The notes beneath the pieces are model-generated. The model saw only the letters and a list, made by a program, of their open reading frames with translations, searched no databases and was not told the origin of the DNA. A stretch of DNA of 12,578 nt from Gammaproteobacteria bacterium (GTDB lineage: Bacteria; Pseudomonadota; Gammaproteobacteria; Comchoanobacterales; Comchoanobacteraceae): NCBI GenBank assembly GCA_029243665.1, contig JAQWRO010000119.1, positions 1 through 12,578 on the forward strand, in the 5' to 3' direction. Below, in pieces: positions 1 through 6,785 of this stretch (its first letter is position 1; each line of letters starts with the position of its first letter). The translations under genes and the position numbers were made by a program.

Positions 1-254
1 CTACTTATATCTCGTTTCATTGCCTCTAGAACAACTGATTTATCAGCTCTAAATGCGTCACTAGCATACTTTAATGCATAACCATCATTTGAAACTGCTG
101 CCATCACAACTTCTCGGTCATTTTTTAATGCTATACTTGCATGTTGTAATTGAAAACCATGACTTTGCACAGCTGATAAAGCTTCAGCTTTTGTTGTGTA
201 TTTAACATTAAAATAATCCGAAAACTGATTAATAAGGTGCGAAAAGTAATTCAT
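1..254 (-). CDS. DUF4116-repeat protein, N-terminal 84 residues (runs off the window)
   Basis: The frame opens with ATG at 254-252 and reads to the window edge without a stop, so only the first 84 or so residues are visible. After a short leader (MNYFSHLINQFSDYF) the sequence shows repeats of about 24 residues built on 'D+EVV..AV..(N/D)GYAL.YAS..(L/F)..DK', for example NDREVVMAAVSNDGYALKYA followed by SDAFRADKSVVLEAM. This is the pattern of the DUF4116 repeat, found in strings in proteins of Legionella-like bacteria and some protists; its function is unknown. A purine-rich stretch (AAAGGGAA) lies a few bases upstream of the ATG and supports this start. It is transcribed in the same direction as ribD, 138 bases downstream, and probably has its own promoter. 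I cannot assign a function. Confidence 0.7.
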   Translation of the reverse strand, partial: MNYFSHLINQFSDYFNVKYTTKAEALSAVQSHGFQLQHASIALKNDREVVMAAVSNDGYALKYASDAFRADKSVVLEAMKRDIS

Positions 255-270
255 ATAGTTCCCTTTTTGA

Positions 271-299
271 TTTTATTGTATTTTCAAATAAGATAACAA
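271..299 (-). promoter_or_regulatory. weak candidate promoter for the DUF4116 gene
   Basis: On the minus strand TTGTTA (299-294) and ATAAAA (276-271) are separated by 17 bases and lie just upstream of the start at 254. The -10 match is poor and the region is AT-rich, so a chance match is possible. Confidence 0.25.
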
Positions 300-361
300 T
301 TTTTTTATCGATAATCCAGAGACTTTGAAAAATGAATAGTTTGGTATAATAGGATAATAAA

Positions 362-386
362 TTAAAAAAATGATTTGTAAATATCA
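362..386 (-). terminator. weak rho-independent terminator candidate after ribD
   Basis: Read on the minus strand just past the ribD stop, ATGAT (386-382) can pair with ATCAT (374-370) around an 8-base loop. The downstream arm runs straight into a run of T's. The stem is short and AT-only apart from one pair, so this is tentative, but the position at the end of the lolC-lolD-ribD operon fits. Confidence 0.35.
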
Positions 387-392
387 TATCTT

Positions 393-1367
393 TTAATCAC
401 TGATTTTGTATCGAATCACTTCACATAAACCTACAGTCTCTATTGACTCAGGTCTCATTGATGTCACATCTATACTTTTGATAACTGATTTTAAGGACTG
501 ATGTGTTTCTTTTGACTCGACGATATAAATGTTTCTTAAAAGTTTTTTTTGATGTAAATTATGACCAAACTTATGACCACACTCTACCCAAATACGTCGA
601 TATCCTTTTTGATATAATTTAGATAAATTAGATTCTAGGTCTTTTTGAATATAAATGATGTCTCTATCTTGTTTATGGATGCGATAATGCCCAGGTATCT
701 GTGTTTGACCACAGATGACCAGTGGTGGTGTTTTTAATGTTTCATTACCCTGTCTTATGGTGAAAAGCGGATTATCAATTAAGATCGTTTGTGTTGATGT
801 CATTAAAGCATCTGCTTTTATTCTTTTGGACATGGTCCAAGCTTCTACTTTATCATCGGTAATCATTAAGCGTTTATCAGGAAGACCTATGATGTGACTC
901 TCAGCAAAACGCGCCTGTTTAAGCTCAAGCATGGGCATTTGATGTTTATAACCATAATCATAAGGCAAATAAAAATCATTGATTTCATCTAACGGTTTAT
1001 GAACAACCTCAACACCGTTTGCTTTTAAATATTCAGCACCAGAGCCTTTGACATCAGGGTTAAAATCTTTATACGCATAAACCACTTTTTTAATACCAGC
1101 ATCCAAAATGGCTTTGGTACATGGTGGGGTTTTGCCATAATGGTTACAAGGCTCAAGGGTAACATATAAGGTTGCATGATCCAGTTTACAATTAGCGTTT
1201 TTAATTGCCATAACTTCTGCATGATCAGTCCCAGGTCCTTGATGGAAGCCGGTGGCACATACATGATCATTGATTGTAATTACTGCACCAACTTTAACAG
1301 CGGTTGTCACATGGGTATAATTTTGGGCTTCTTTAAGCGCTAATAATAAAAAGTCTTGATCACGCAT
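393..1367 (-). CDS. ribD: RibD: bifunctional diaminohydroxyphosphoribosylaminopyrimidine deaminase / 5-amino-6-(5-phosphoribosylamino)uracil reductase
   Basis: RibD carries out two early cytoplasmic steps of riboflavin synthesis: deamination of the pyrimidine product of GTP cyclohydrolase II, then NADPH-dependent reduction of its ribosyl side chain. The N-terminal deaminase domain (about residues 1-140) has the zinc and catalytic motif H49-A-E51 and the second cluster TLEPC74NHYGKTPPC83, so H49, C74 and C83 are the expected zinc ligands and E51 the proton shuttle. The reductase domain (about 145-324) is recognisable by 'ALMTSTQTILIDNP..TIR'. It is divergent: 324 residues against the usual 360-370, the usual 'PNP.VG' near residue 23 reads AVKVG, and the common VEGG near the C-terminus reads VECG. 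The start ATG (1367-1365) lies 8 bases after the lolD stop, so it is probably translated from the lol transcript. The deaminase call is firm; reductase activity is less certain. Confidence 0.85.
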   Translation of the reverse strand: MRDQDFLLLALKEAQNYTHVTTAVKVGAVITINDHVCATGFHQGPGTDHAEVMAIKNANCKLDHATLYVTLEPCNHYGKTPPCTKAILDAGIKKVVYAYKDFNPDVKGSGAEYLKANGVEVVHKPLDEINDFYLPYDYGYKHQMPMLELKQARFAESHIIGLPDKRLMITDDKVEAWTMSKRIKADALMTSTQTILIDNPLFTIRQGNETLKTPPLVICGQTQIPGHYRIHKQDRDIIYIQKDLESNLSKLYQKGYRRIWVECGHKFGHNLHQKKLLRNIYIVESKETHQSLKSVIKSIDVTSMRPESIETVGLCEVIRYKISD

Positions 1368-1375
1368 AAGTATGA

Positions 1376-2053
1376 TTACTTAGTTATTTTACCATTTATA
1401 ATTTTTAGATGCTCATCACAGCGTTTGGCTAAATCCAAATCATGGGTCGCAATAATCAAAGTTGCATTTTGATCCTTCACTAGATCAAACATAAGGTTTG
1501 AGACACTTTCAGCAGTCTTGGCATCTAGGCATCCTGTAGGCTCATCTGCAACCACTACTTTGGGATTCGTTACCAATGCTCTTGCAATCGAAACACGTTG
1601 CTTTTGTCCACCCGATAGCATGCTTGGTAAATAATGGCTATATTGAGCAAGACCCACTTTTTCGATTATGTCTAATGCTTTTGCTTTTGGTTTTTTTATC
1701 TTGGCAATCTTTAGAGGTAGCATCACATTTTGTAAAACAGACATTTCCATGACTAAATGATGTTGTTGATAAATCATGCCTAAAGTATGTCTAAAAAAAA
1801 GTCTTTTTTGTCTGGTGCGCCAGCCATATAAATTAAGCTCACCATAACTTATTTTACCTTGAGTTGGTTTTTGTAAGCCTGAAAGAATATGTAATAAAGT
1901 ACTTTTTCCAGAACCTGAGCTACCTGTAATGGCTAAACTTGAGTGTGGCTCAATATCCAAACTGATGTCATCCAACACAACCGTTGAAGCAAAACCACTT
2001 CGGTAAGATTGACTAACTTTTTCGCATGCAATGTGATGTTGATTATGCTTCAT
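1376..2053 (-). CDS. lolD: LolD: ATPase subunit of the lipoprotein-releasing ABC transporter
   Basis: LolD is the cytoplasmic ATPase that drives the LolCDE-type transporter, which extracts outer-membrane lipoproteins from the inner membrane and passes them to LolA. The 225 residues match the family length. Visible motifs in order: Walker A GSSGSGKST (44-52), a Lol-like Q-loop region YQQHHL (95-100), signature LSGGQ (146-150), Walker B VVVADE (166-171), a D-loop with GCLD in place of the common GNLD, and the switch histidine H204 in ATHD. The 5' end overlaps the end of lolC by 11 bases, so the two are translationally coupled, and ribD follows at once. MacB-type or FtsE-type ATPases look similar, but the overlap with a LolC/E-family permease settles the call. 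Confidence 0.9.
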   Translation of the reverse strand: MKHNQHHIACEKVSQSYRSGFASTVVLDDISLDIEPHSSLAITGSSGSGKSTLLHILSGLQKPTQGKISYGELNLYGWRTRQKRLFFRHTLGMIYQQHHLVMEMSVLQNVMLPLKIAKIKKPKAKALDIIEKVGLAQYSHYLPSMLSGGQKQRVSIARALVTNPKVVVADEPTGCLDAKTAESVSNLMFDLVKDQNATLIIATHDLDLAKRCDEHLKIINGKITK

Positions 2054-3260
2054 AACTTAAAGCCTTTGCTGGCATAATCTTCGCTGCCCTTCTGGCAGGA
2101 AAATATGCAAATAAAATTGTAAATAAAAGCGTCAATACCAACATGGTATAGAGCTCTGACCAAACCATTTTTGTCGGCACGAAGTCAATGGGCCATAATG
2201 TTGGAGAGAAAAATTTAATTCCAAGCATTTGTTCAATCTGTGATGAAATGGCATTCATATGTGACACAATCCAGCACCCAATAGATACACCGAGTAACAT
2301 CCCTAATGACGATAAAATTAAACCCTTATATATAAAGACCCTGATGATAAAACCATTAGAGGCTCCCATGGTCTTCATCATTGCTATTTCGCTTCTTTTT
2401 TCAGTGACAAGCATGGATAAGTTGGCAACTAAAGAAAATAAAGCCACCACCACAAGTAAGCATAAGAAAATCGAAAACACTCGTTTCTGCATCACAAGGT
2501 TTTCTAACCAAAGTCTGTGGGACTGACTCCAATCCATGACATTGAGTTTAGAGTAATGATTGGCTAATTGTTGACTTAATGGCATTGAATCACTTGGAAA
2601 GGATGTTTTGACTCTTAGGCTTGTTGGCTGACTGACCTGCATCAATTTCATGATGTCATTGATGTTCATATAAATCACTTGATTGCTTACGCCATAAGTT
2701 TTCTCAAGTGAACCCTTTGGTTTGATCAATTGTGTGATAGGTTCTTTGGTAATCAGCTTTGTCTTAAACTTGGGTACAATTAAGTTATAGTTTGCACTTT
2801 GTTCAAAGCCAATAATATTTCTAGTTGCTAGAAAATGATATTGGTTAGGTTTCAACCATTGGGCTAAAGGCAAATCAGCTAGTAGCTGATTTGAATGAAC
2901 CTCTTGTTTTGGATCAACCCCCTTGACCAACACGGGTAAGATTTTATCACCATGCTCTAACAATGCATATGTTTCATACGCAGGAGTGACAGAAATAACA
3001 TCTTTATTTGCTTTAACTTCATGAATCACTGTTGACCAAGATACGGGTCGATCACTTATTTTGGTCAATGTGATTTGGTCCGATACATCATGAAGTTTTT
3101 TTGCCACCTCAAACTGTAACCCATTCATAATGGCTGAAGTCAAAATCAATGACATGATGCCCAAGGCAATGCCAATAATCGCAACACAAGCTGAAAAAGA
3201 CAAAAATCTAGCTTTGTATTTTGAAAATGAATAATTTAGAGCTAATTTTAATGCCAGCAA
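2043..3260 (-). CDS. lolC: LolC/LolE-family permease subunit of the lipoprotein-releasing transporter
   Basis: This 405-residue inner-membrane protein has the layout of LolC/LolE permeases: a short cytoplasmic N-terminus (ALKLALNYSFSKYKARF), one membrane helix at about 20-44 followed by the family-typical 'IMNGLQFEV', a periplasmic domain of about 215 residues, then three membrane helices at about 262-285, 312-333 and 371-387. The loop 'EKRSEIAMMKTMGAS' (about 287-301) is the conserved coupling region that contacts the ATPase, and the protein ends with PARRAAKIMPAKAL, also typical. The start is TTG (3260-3258), chosen because AGAGG sits 6 bases upstream and the family N-terminus begins there. 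Only one permease gene is visible, so it may act as a homodimer or pair with a LolE encoded elsewhere. LolC and LolE cannot be told apart by eye. Confidence 0.87.
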   Translation of the reverse strand: MLALKLALNYSFSKYKARFLSFSACVAIIGIALGIMSLILTSAIMNGLQFEVAKKLHDVSDQITLTKISDRPVSWSTVIHEVKANKDVISVTPAYETYALLEHGDKILPVLVKGVDPKQEVHSNQLLADLPLAQWLKPNQYHFLATRNIIGFEQSANYNLIVPKFKTKLITKEPITQLIKPKGSLEKTYGVSNQVIYMNINDIMKLMQVSQPTSLRVKTSFPSDSMPLSQQLANHYSKLNVMDWSQSHRLWLENLVMQKRVFSIFLCLLVVVALFSLVANLSMLVTEKRSEIAMMKTMGASNGFIIRVFIYKGLILSSLGMLLGVSIGCWIVSHMNAISSQIEQMLGIKFFSPTLWPIDFVPTKMVWSELYTMLVLTLLFTILFAYFPARRAAKIMPAKALSYEA

Positions 3261-3266
3261 TGGTAA

Positions 3267-3271
3267 CCTCT
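3267..3271 (-). promoter_or_regulatory. ribosome binding site fixing the TTG start of lolC
   Basis: On the minus strand AGAGG lies 6 bases before TTG (3260-3258). No in-frame ATG lies at a position that fits the family N-terminus, so this site decides the start. Confidence 0.6.
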
Positions 3272-3330
3272 ATTTTCTTAAAAATCTCTAGGTAGTGATT
3301 GATTAAAAATTAATGTACGTTCTTCTTATC

Positions 3331-3358
3331 ATTATTGCCACCTTTGTGTCATTGTCAA
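3331..3358 (-). promoter_or_regulatory. sigma-70-type promoter of the lolC-lolD-ribD operon
   Basis: On the minus strand a perfect -35 TTGACA (3358-3353) is followed after 16 bases by AATAAT (3336-3331), one mismatch from TATAAT. Transcription would start near 3324, about 64 bases before the lolC start. Confidence 0.6.
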
Positions 3359-3399
3359 GCTAAGTTTATGTATAAAAAATAAATCATCTTGTATTTAAA

Positions 3400-3428
3400 T
3401 TGATAATAAATAAATAATAATTTAAAAT
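3400..3428 (+). promoter_or_regulatory. promoter of the four-gene block
   Basis: TTGATA (3400-3405) and TAAAAT (3423-3428) are each one base from consensus with a 17-base spacer. The predicted start point, near 3435, is about 24 bases before the ATG at 3459. It diverges from the lolC promoter. The region is very AT-rich, so some chance matching is expected. Confidence 0.5.
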
Positions 3429-3458
3429 AATAACAGATTATTAAGAGTATTTATATTT

Positions 3459-5729
3459 ATGACTAAAGAAATTATTTTACAGTCAGCAGCAGCTGGAATC
3501 GCAGGCTATCAACTTAGTAAACTTTATCATGCTCAAACAGAATCAAAACAATTTGGTGATAGATCTAGGAGAATCTATGAGTCTATAGTCTCGTGTTACA
3601 AAGACAACATAAATTCTGAAATACCTGCAGAATGGCAAATAGAAAAATTAAGCACTGGTGCAATTAGGCCAAGTAACACAATGAAAGACATCAACACGCT
3701 GTCCGGGCTAATTACAATACTTGAAAAAGCTAAGGTTGAATTAGATAAAAACCTAACGTCTGATGTACAAGGTCATAAAAGTGAAATGATCAATAGTATT
3801 GTCATATATCTTAAAGTCATACTCACGAGACATACTGATTGTGAGCACAATATGAGTAAAAGCTCATTTAAACATATATCTGGAACCATGCCACAAGAAG
3901 CCCGACTTGATGGACCAGAGCTTATGTTTATCACTGAGTTTTCATTAGCATTATTAAAAGAACCCATGGAAACATCTCAAGAAGTAAAAAAAAGATTAAC
4001 ATATTTTGATAATTTTCTACGTGGACCTATATCAGAACACGAAAACAAGCACAAAAATCCATTTAGCACATTACAAGGAATTCAGAATCGTATTATCAAT
4101 ATACATTCAATTTTGACAGTTGAAGAAAATGATAGAAAACTACCTAACTTATTAGATAACTTAATCAATAGCATTTTATTATTAAACAATAAGGTCATCA
4201 GTCTAATATATAGCTGTAGCTTAGGCTCAAAAAAAAGATTTAGCATCTCTAGATTTATGTCAGATGATGAGGAGTCTATTGAAGTAATAAAGCATAGGTC
4301 GGGACTTGCATTATACTTAATGTTGAAGGAACTTGGTTTCAAAAATGCAATGAATCCTGACAAAATTACAAAAGAGAACATTAATGAAATCAATCGAAGT
4401 ATACTTTCAAAAATTTCTCTTTCAAAAAACAATCCCTTTTCAGCTAAGTTATCTGGAATTAGATCTTTCATTAAAGAAGATCAACATGAAGCTATCTATA
4501 GTGATATAACAGATCTTTTAAGAGATGTTGCTTTTCTTTATTATCATACAAAAATTTTAAAATCTATGAAAAAATCTCTGCCCATTCTCGGGATTCAGTG
4601 GGGACTTAAGGATGATAATAGTAATACAGCAATTCAAACCATGATTAAGATTACTCAACTTGCTCACCAACGACTTAGAACCAATTCAATAAGATTTAAT
4701 ACAACTCATCAAGAAAAAATAACCTTGCATAAAAACAATTCAAAACATCATTCTTTAGACTTATACGACAATCCTGGCCGGGGCATAACAGACTTCAATG
4801 ACTATTCAACTAAAAGTGAAGGTGGGGTAACGAAATTAGTCGTTTCTATCTCTGAGAATATAAAGAGGTATCAAGACCTTCAATTCATAATTGATGAAAA
4901 AGTTGCCTTCTTAAACAATATATTCAACTCAACATTACACTGCATTCAACTGGAAGAAAATTATACTCAAGAACCACTTGAGGAATTCTCACTCGTGCGA
5001 CAAAAATTGATTAAAGCTTTAGAAACACTTCCTTCAGATGTTTATTTAGAACAACAATCTACACTAAGGCCTCCAAACACTCAAGCAATCACATTACCAA
5101 TACAGTCAAATTCCATAGCTGAAATTTCAGATATAATGACAAAGCCGAATACAACATTTGCATTGAGAAATATTGTAACTGACAATTATCAGTGGCGTTC
5201 AGAAGTTCTAAAGGAAATATACAACAAAATTATTAAACAGCATCAATGGGCATTACACCGCTGGGAATGGGTTGCTTCGTGCTGGGGAACCTATAACAAT
5301 GAAAGTTTTATAAAATTTTATGACATTATTAATACAATGATCAGACTCATTGAGAATACTCATGCAACGACTGATGAATTAAATGCATTGGATTATATTG
5401 TTCAAGCATATGTCCAAAGAAACCAGGCAAATTTCTTCAAAACACCGCCTACGTATACAGAAAAAGCCATGTCTATTAGGTCCAATGAAACTAAAGATGG
5501 CTGCCTTATTATTCAATCAGAAAATTCAAGCTGCAGAGTTCCAATTAATTTATTAACACTTGAGTTTAAGAATTTTTTCTCAAGCTATGAAGGTGATGGC
5601 ATGACTGAAGCCATCAGAAAGAAAAAAGAAGACGTTAGTCAGTTGCGTTCAGGGATAGATGAATTAAAAGAAAAAAATGAAAGACTTCAAATGGAGTTAT
5701 CCGAAATAGAGACTTTAAGAGCTATATAA
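3459..5729 (+). CDS. unknown 756-residue protein, large partner of J-domain module 1
   Basis: I do not recognise a family. The protein opens with a short hydrophobic, glycine- and alanine-rich segment (EIILQSAAAGIAGYQLSKLY, residues 4-23) that could be a membrane anchor or amphipathic helix. The rest looks mostly alpha-helical, with no catalytic signature that I can name. Landmarks: RLDGPE (149-154) in RLDGPELMFITE, then GSKKRFSISRFM, a block ending LPILGIQWGL, and YQWRSEVLKEIY with W579. All recur in order in the gene at 6786-9005, so the two are paralogues. The last 40 residues (720-756) are charged and heptad-like, consistent with a coiled coil. AAGAG lies 11 bases before the ATG at 3459. 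The stop is 3 bases before the next gene, which implies translational coupling with that J-domain protein. Base composition is more AT-rich than in the flanking housekeeping genes. Confidence 0.8.
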   Translation: MTKEIILQSAAAGIAGYQLSKLYHAQTESKQFGDRSRRIYESIVSCYKDNINSEIPAEWQIEKLSTGAIRPSNTMKDINTLSGLITILEKAKVELDKNLTSDVQGHKSEMINSIVIYLKVILTRHTDCEHNMSKSSFKHISGTMPQEARLDGPELMFITEFSLALLKEPMETSQEVKKRLTYFDNFLRGPISEHENKHKNPFSTLQGIQNRIINIHSILTVEENDRKLPNLLDNLINSILLLNNKVISLIYSCSLGSKKRFSISRFMSDDEESIEVIKHRSGLALYLMLKELGFKNAMNPDKITKENINEINRSILSKISLSKNNPFSAKLSGIRSFIKEDQHEAIYSDITDLLRDVAFLYYHTKILKSMKKSLPILGIQWGLKDDNSNTAIQTMIKITQLAHQRLRTNSIRFNTTHQEKITLHKNNSKHHSLDLYDNPGRGITDFNDYSTKSEGGVTKLVVSISENIKRYQDLQFIIDEKVAFLNNIFNSTLHCIQLEENYTQEPLEEFSLVRQKLIKALETLPSDVYLEQQSTLRPPNTQAITLPIQSNSIAEISDIMTKPNTTFALRNIVTDNYQWRSEVLKEIYNKIIKQHQWALHRWEWVASCWGTYNNESFIKFYDIINTMIRLIENTHATTDELNALDYIVQAYVQRNQANFFKTPPTYTEKAMSIRSNETKDGCLIIQSENSSCRVPINLLTLEFKNFFSSYEGDGMTEAIRKKKEDVSQLRSGIDELKEKNERLQMELSEIETLRAI

Positions 5730-5732
5730 TTT

Positions 5733-6719
5733 ATGAAAATATACCAGTTACCAATAACAAGATTAAGTACTCATTGCCTCTATGGAATGTATTTTGAAAA
5801 ACCCGAATACGCTGGGAACCTAAAAAAATCTCTTGATTTATACCACTCGGAAAAACCATATAGAGATAGTATCGACAGTTCAATATCAGCTATTAATAGT
5901 AATAATATCATTGTTCAATGCATGTATTATGTATTTAATCTTTATAACTATCGTACTAACTTTATCACATATAGAGTTTATCATAATAGTATTATTTTAA
6001 ATCCCAACCATAATCAAAGTAACCAATTAAATGAAAATGTCATTGTACTAAAAGAAGTTGATAGTCACCCATTCTTTTTTTATTCAATGTTCATAAAGTT
6101 TTTTTCAATTCTTGGTTTTACTTATTTTATGTCCTTAAGTCGCAGGGACTATTTTTTTTCATTTTATTCCAACATCCCAAAATATGCGAAAGAAATTGAC
6201 AATCATGAAAGATTACAATTAGGAGCGATGGCTCAAGACTATCAAAATAAAATTGAAGCATTAAAAAAGATAGAAATTAATGACACACTTTTAAGTAATT
6301 TAAAAACATTAGACATTCAAAAAGCTATTGGTGAAGTGATTACGCTTGATGATATTCAGAAAGCCTATAGAAAAATTGCTTTAACTTATCACCCTGATCG
6401 ACAAAGTGGTGAACATGATAAATTCATTCATTTAAGTACGGCAAAGGGAGCACTTGAAAAGTGTTTTAACACTGCGGCCATTGATGAATTACAGGCAGAG
6501 ATTAACCAAATTGAACGTATTATTAACATTGATGATAACAATAGACAAATAAAAGAAGAAATTGTAAGCATAAAAGATCAACTTGAAAGTCAGGAAAAAA
6601 GCCTGGGAGAGATCAAAAATAAATTTCAATCAATTCAATCAAGCAAAAAGTCTAATCACTTAATGTTTAATTCCAATAATACCAATAATTTACCCGAGCA
6701 AAAAAATATACAAATTTAA
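5733..6719 (+). CDS. membrane-associated J-domain (DnaJ-like) protein, module 1
   Basis: A J-domain lies at about residues 186-245: LDDIQKAYRKIALTYHPDRQ as helix II with the diagnostic HPD at 220-222, then a helix III-like stretch 'DKFIHLSTAKGALEKCF'. J-domains stimulate the ATPase of Hsp70 (DnaK) chaperones, so this protein should recruit DnaK. It has no glycine-phenylalanine or zinc-finger region, making it a class III co-chaperone. A hydrophobic stretch at about 111-135 (FFFYSMFIKFFSILGFTYFM) is a probable membrane helix, and residues 248-305 look like a charged coiled coil. Residues 177-300 match the protein at 9120-9689 without gaps. The first 118 or so residues are unlike anything I know and have no counterpart there. 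A start at ATG 6087 (M119) would give a 210-residue protein with the membrane helix at its N-terminus, as in the paralogue. The upstream start is 3 bases after the previous stop. Confidence 0.8.
   Translation: MKIYQLPITRLSTHCLYGMYFEKPEYAGNLKKSLDLYHSEKPYRDSIDSSISAINSNNIIVQCMYYVFNLYNYRTNFITYRVYHNSIILNPNHNQSNQLNENVIVLKEVDSHPFFFYSMFIKFFSILGFTYFMSLSRRDYFFSFYSNIPKYAKEIDNHERLQLGAMAQDYQNKIEALKKIEINDTLLSNLKTLDIQKAIGEVITLDDIQKAYRKIALTYHPDRQSGEHDKFIHLSTAKGALEKCFNTAAIDELQAEINQIERIINIDDNNRQIKEEIVSIKDQLESQEKSLGEIKNKFQSIQSSKKSNHLMFNSNNTNNLPEQKNIQI
6261..6632 (+). repeat. copy 1 of the duplicated J-domain plus coil unit
   Basis: Codons 177-300 of the module 1 J-domain protein align without gaps to codons 61-184 of the module 2 protein, with 63 of 124 residues identical by hand count. 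The best-kept parts are ITL..IQKAY, HPD, DDNNR and the 'IKD.L.SQE.SL.EIK' coil. Confidence 0.75.
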
Positions 6720-6773
6720 TTTTATCAATCGAATACTACTATTAGCTTTGATTATGATCATTACTATATTTAC

Positions 6774-6780
6774 AAAGGAG
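6774..6780 (+). promoter_or_regulatory. strong ribosome binding site for the 739-residue protein
   Basis: AAAGGAG lies 5 bases before ATG 6786. It is the strongest Shine-Dalgarno match in the four-gene block and fixes the start. The 66-base gap before the gene (6720-6785) shows no convincing promoter, so the gene is probably read from the upstream transcript. Confidence 0.75.
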
Positions 6781-6785
6781 ACAAA

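Noticed and set aside
4770..4800. Possible copy of the tRNA-Leu 3' end (CTGGCCGGGGCA) inside the first large gene
   Set aside because: The match is short and imperfect and lies within a coding region, not at an island border, so it is not an attachment site.
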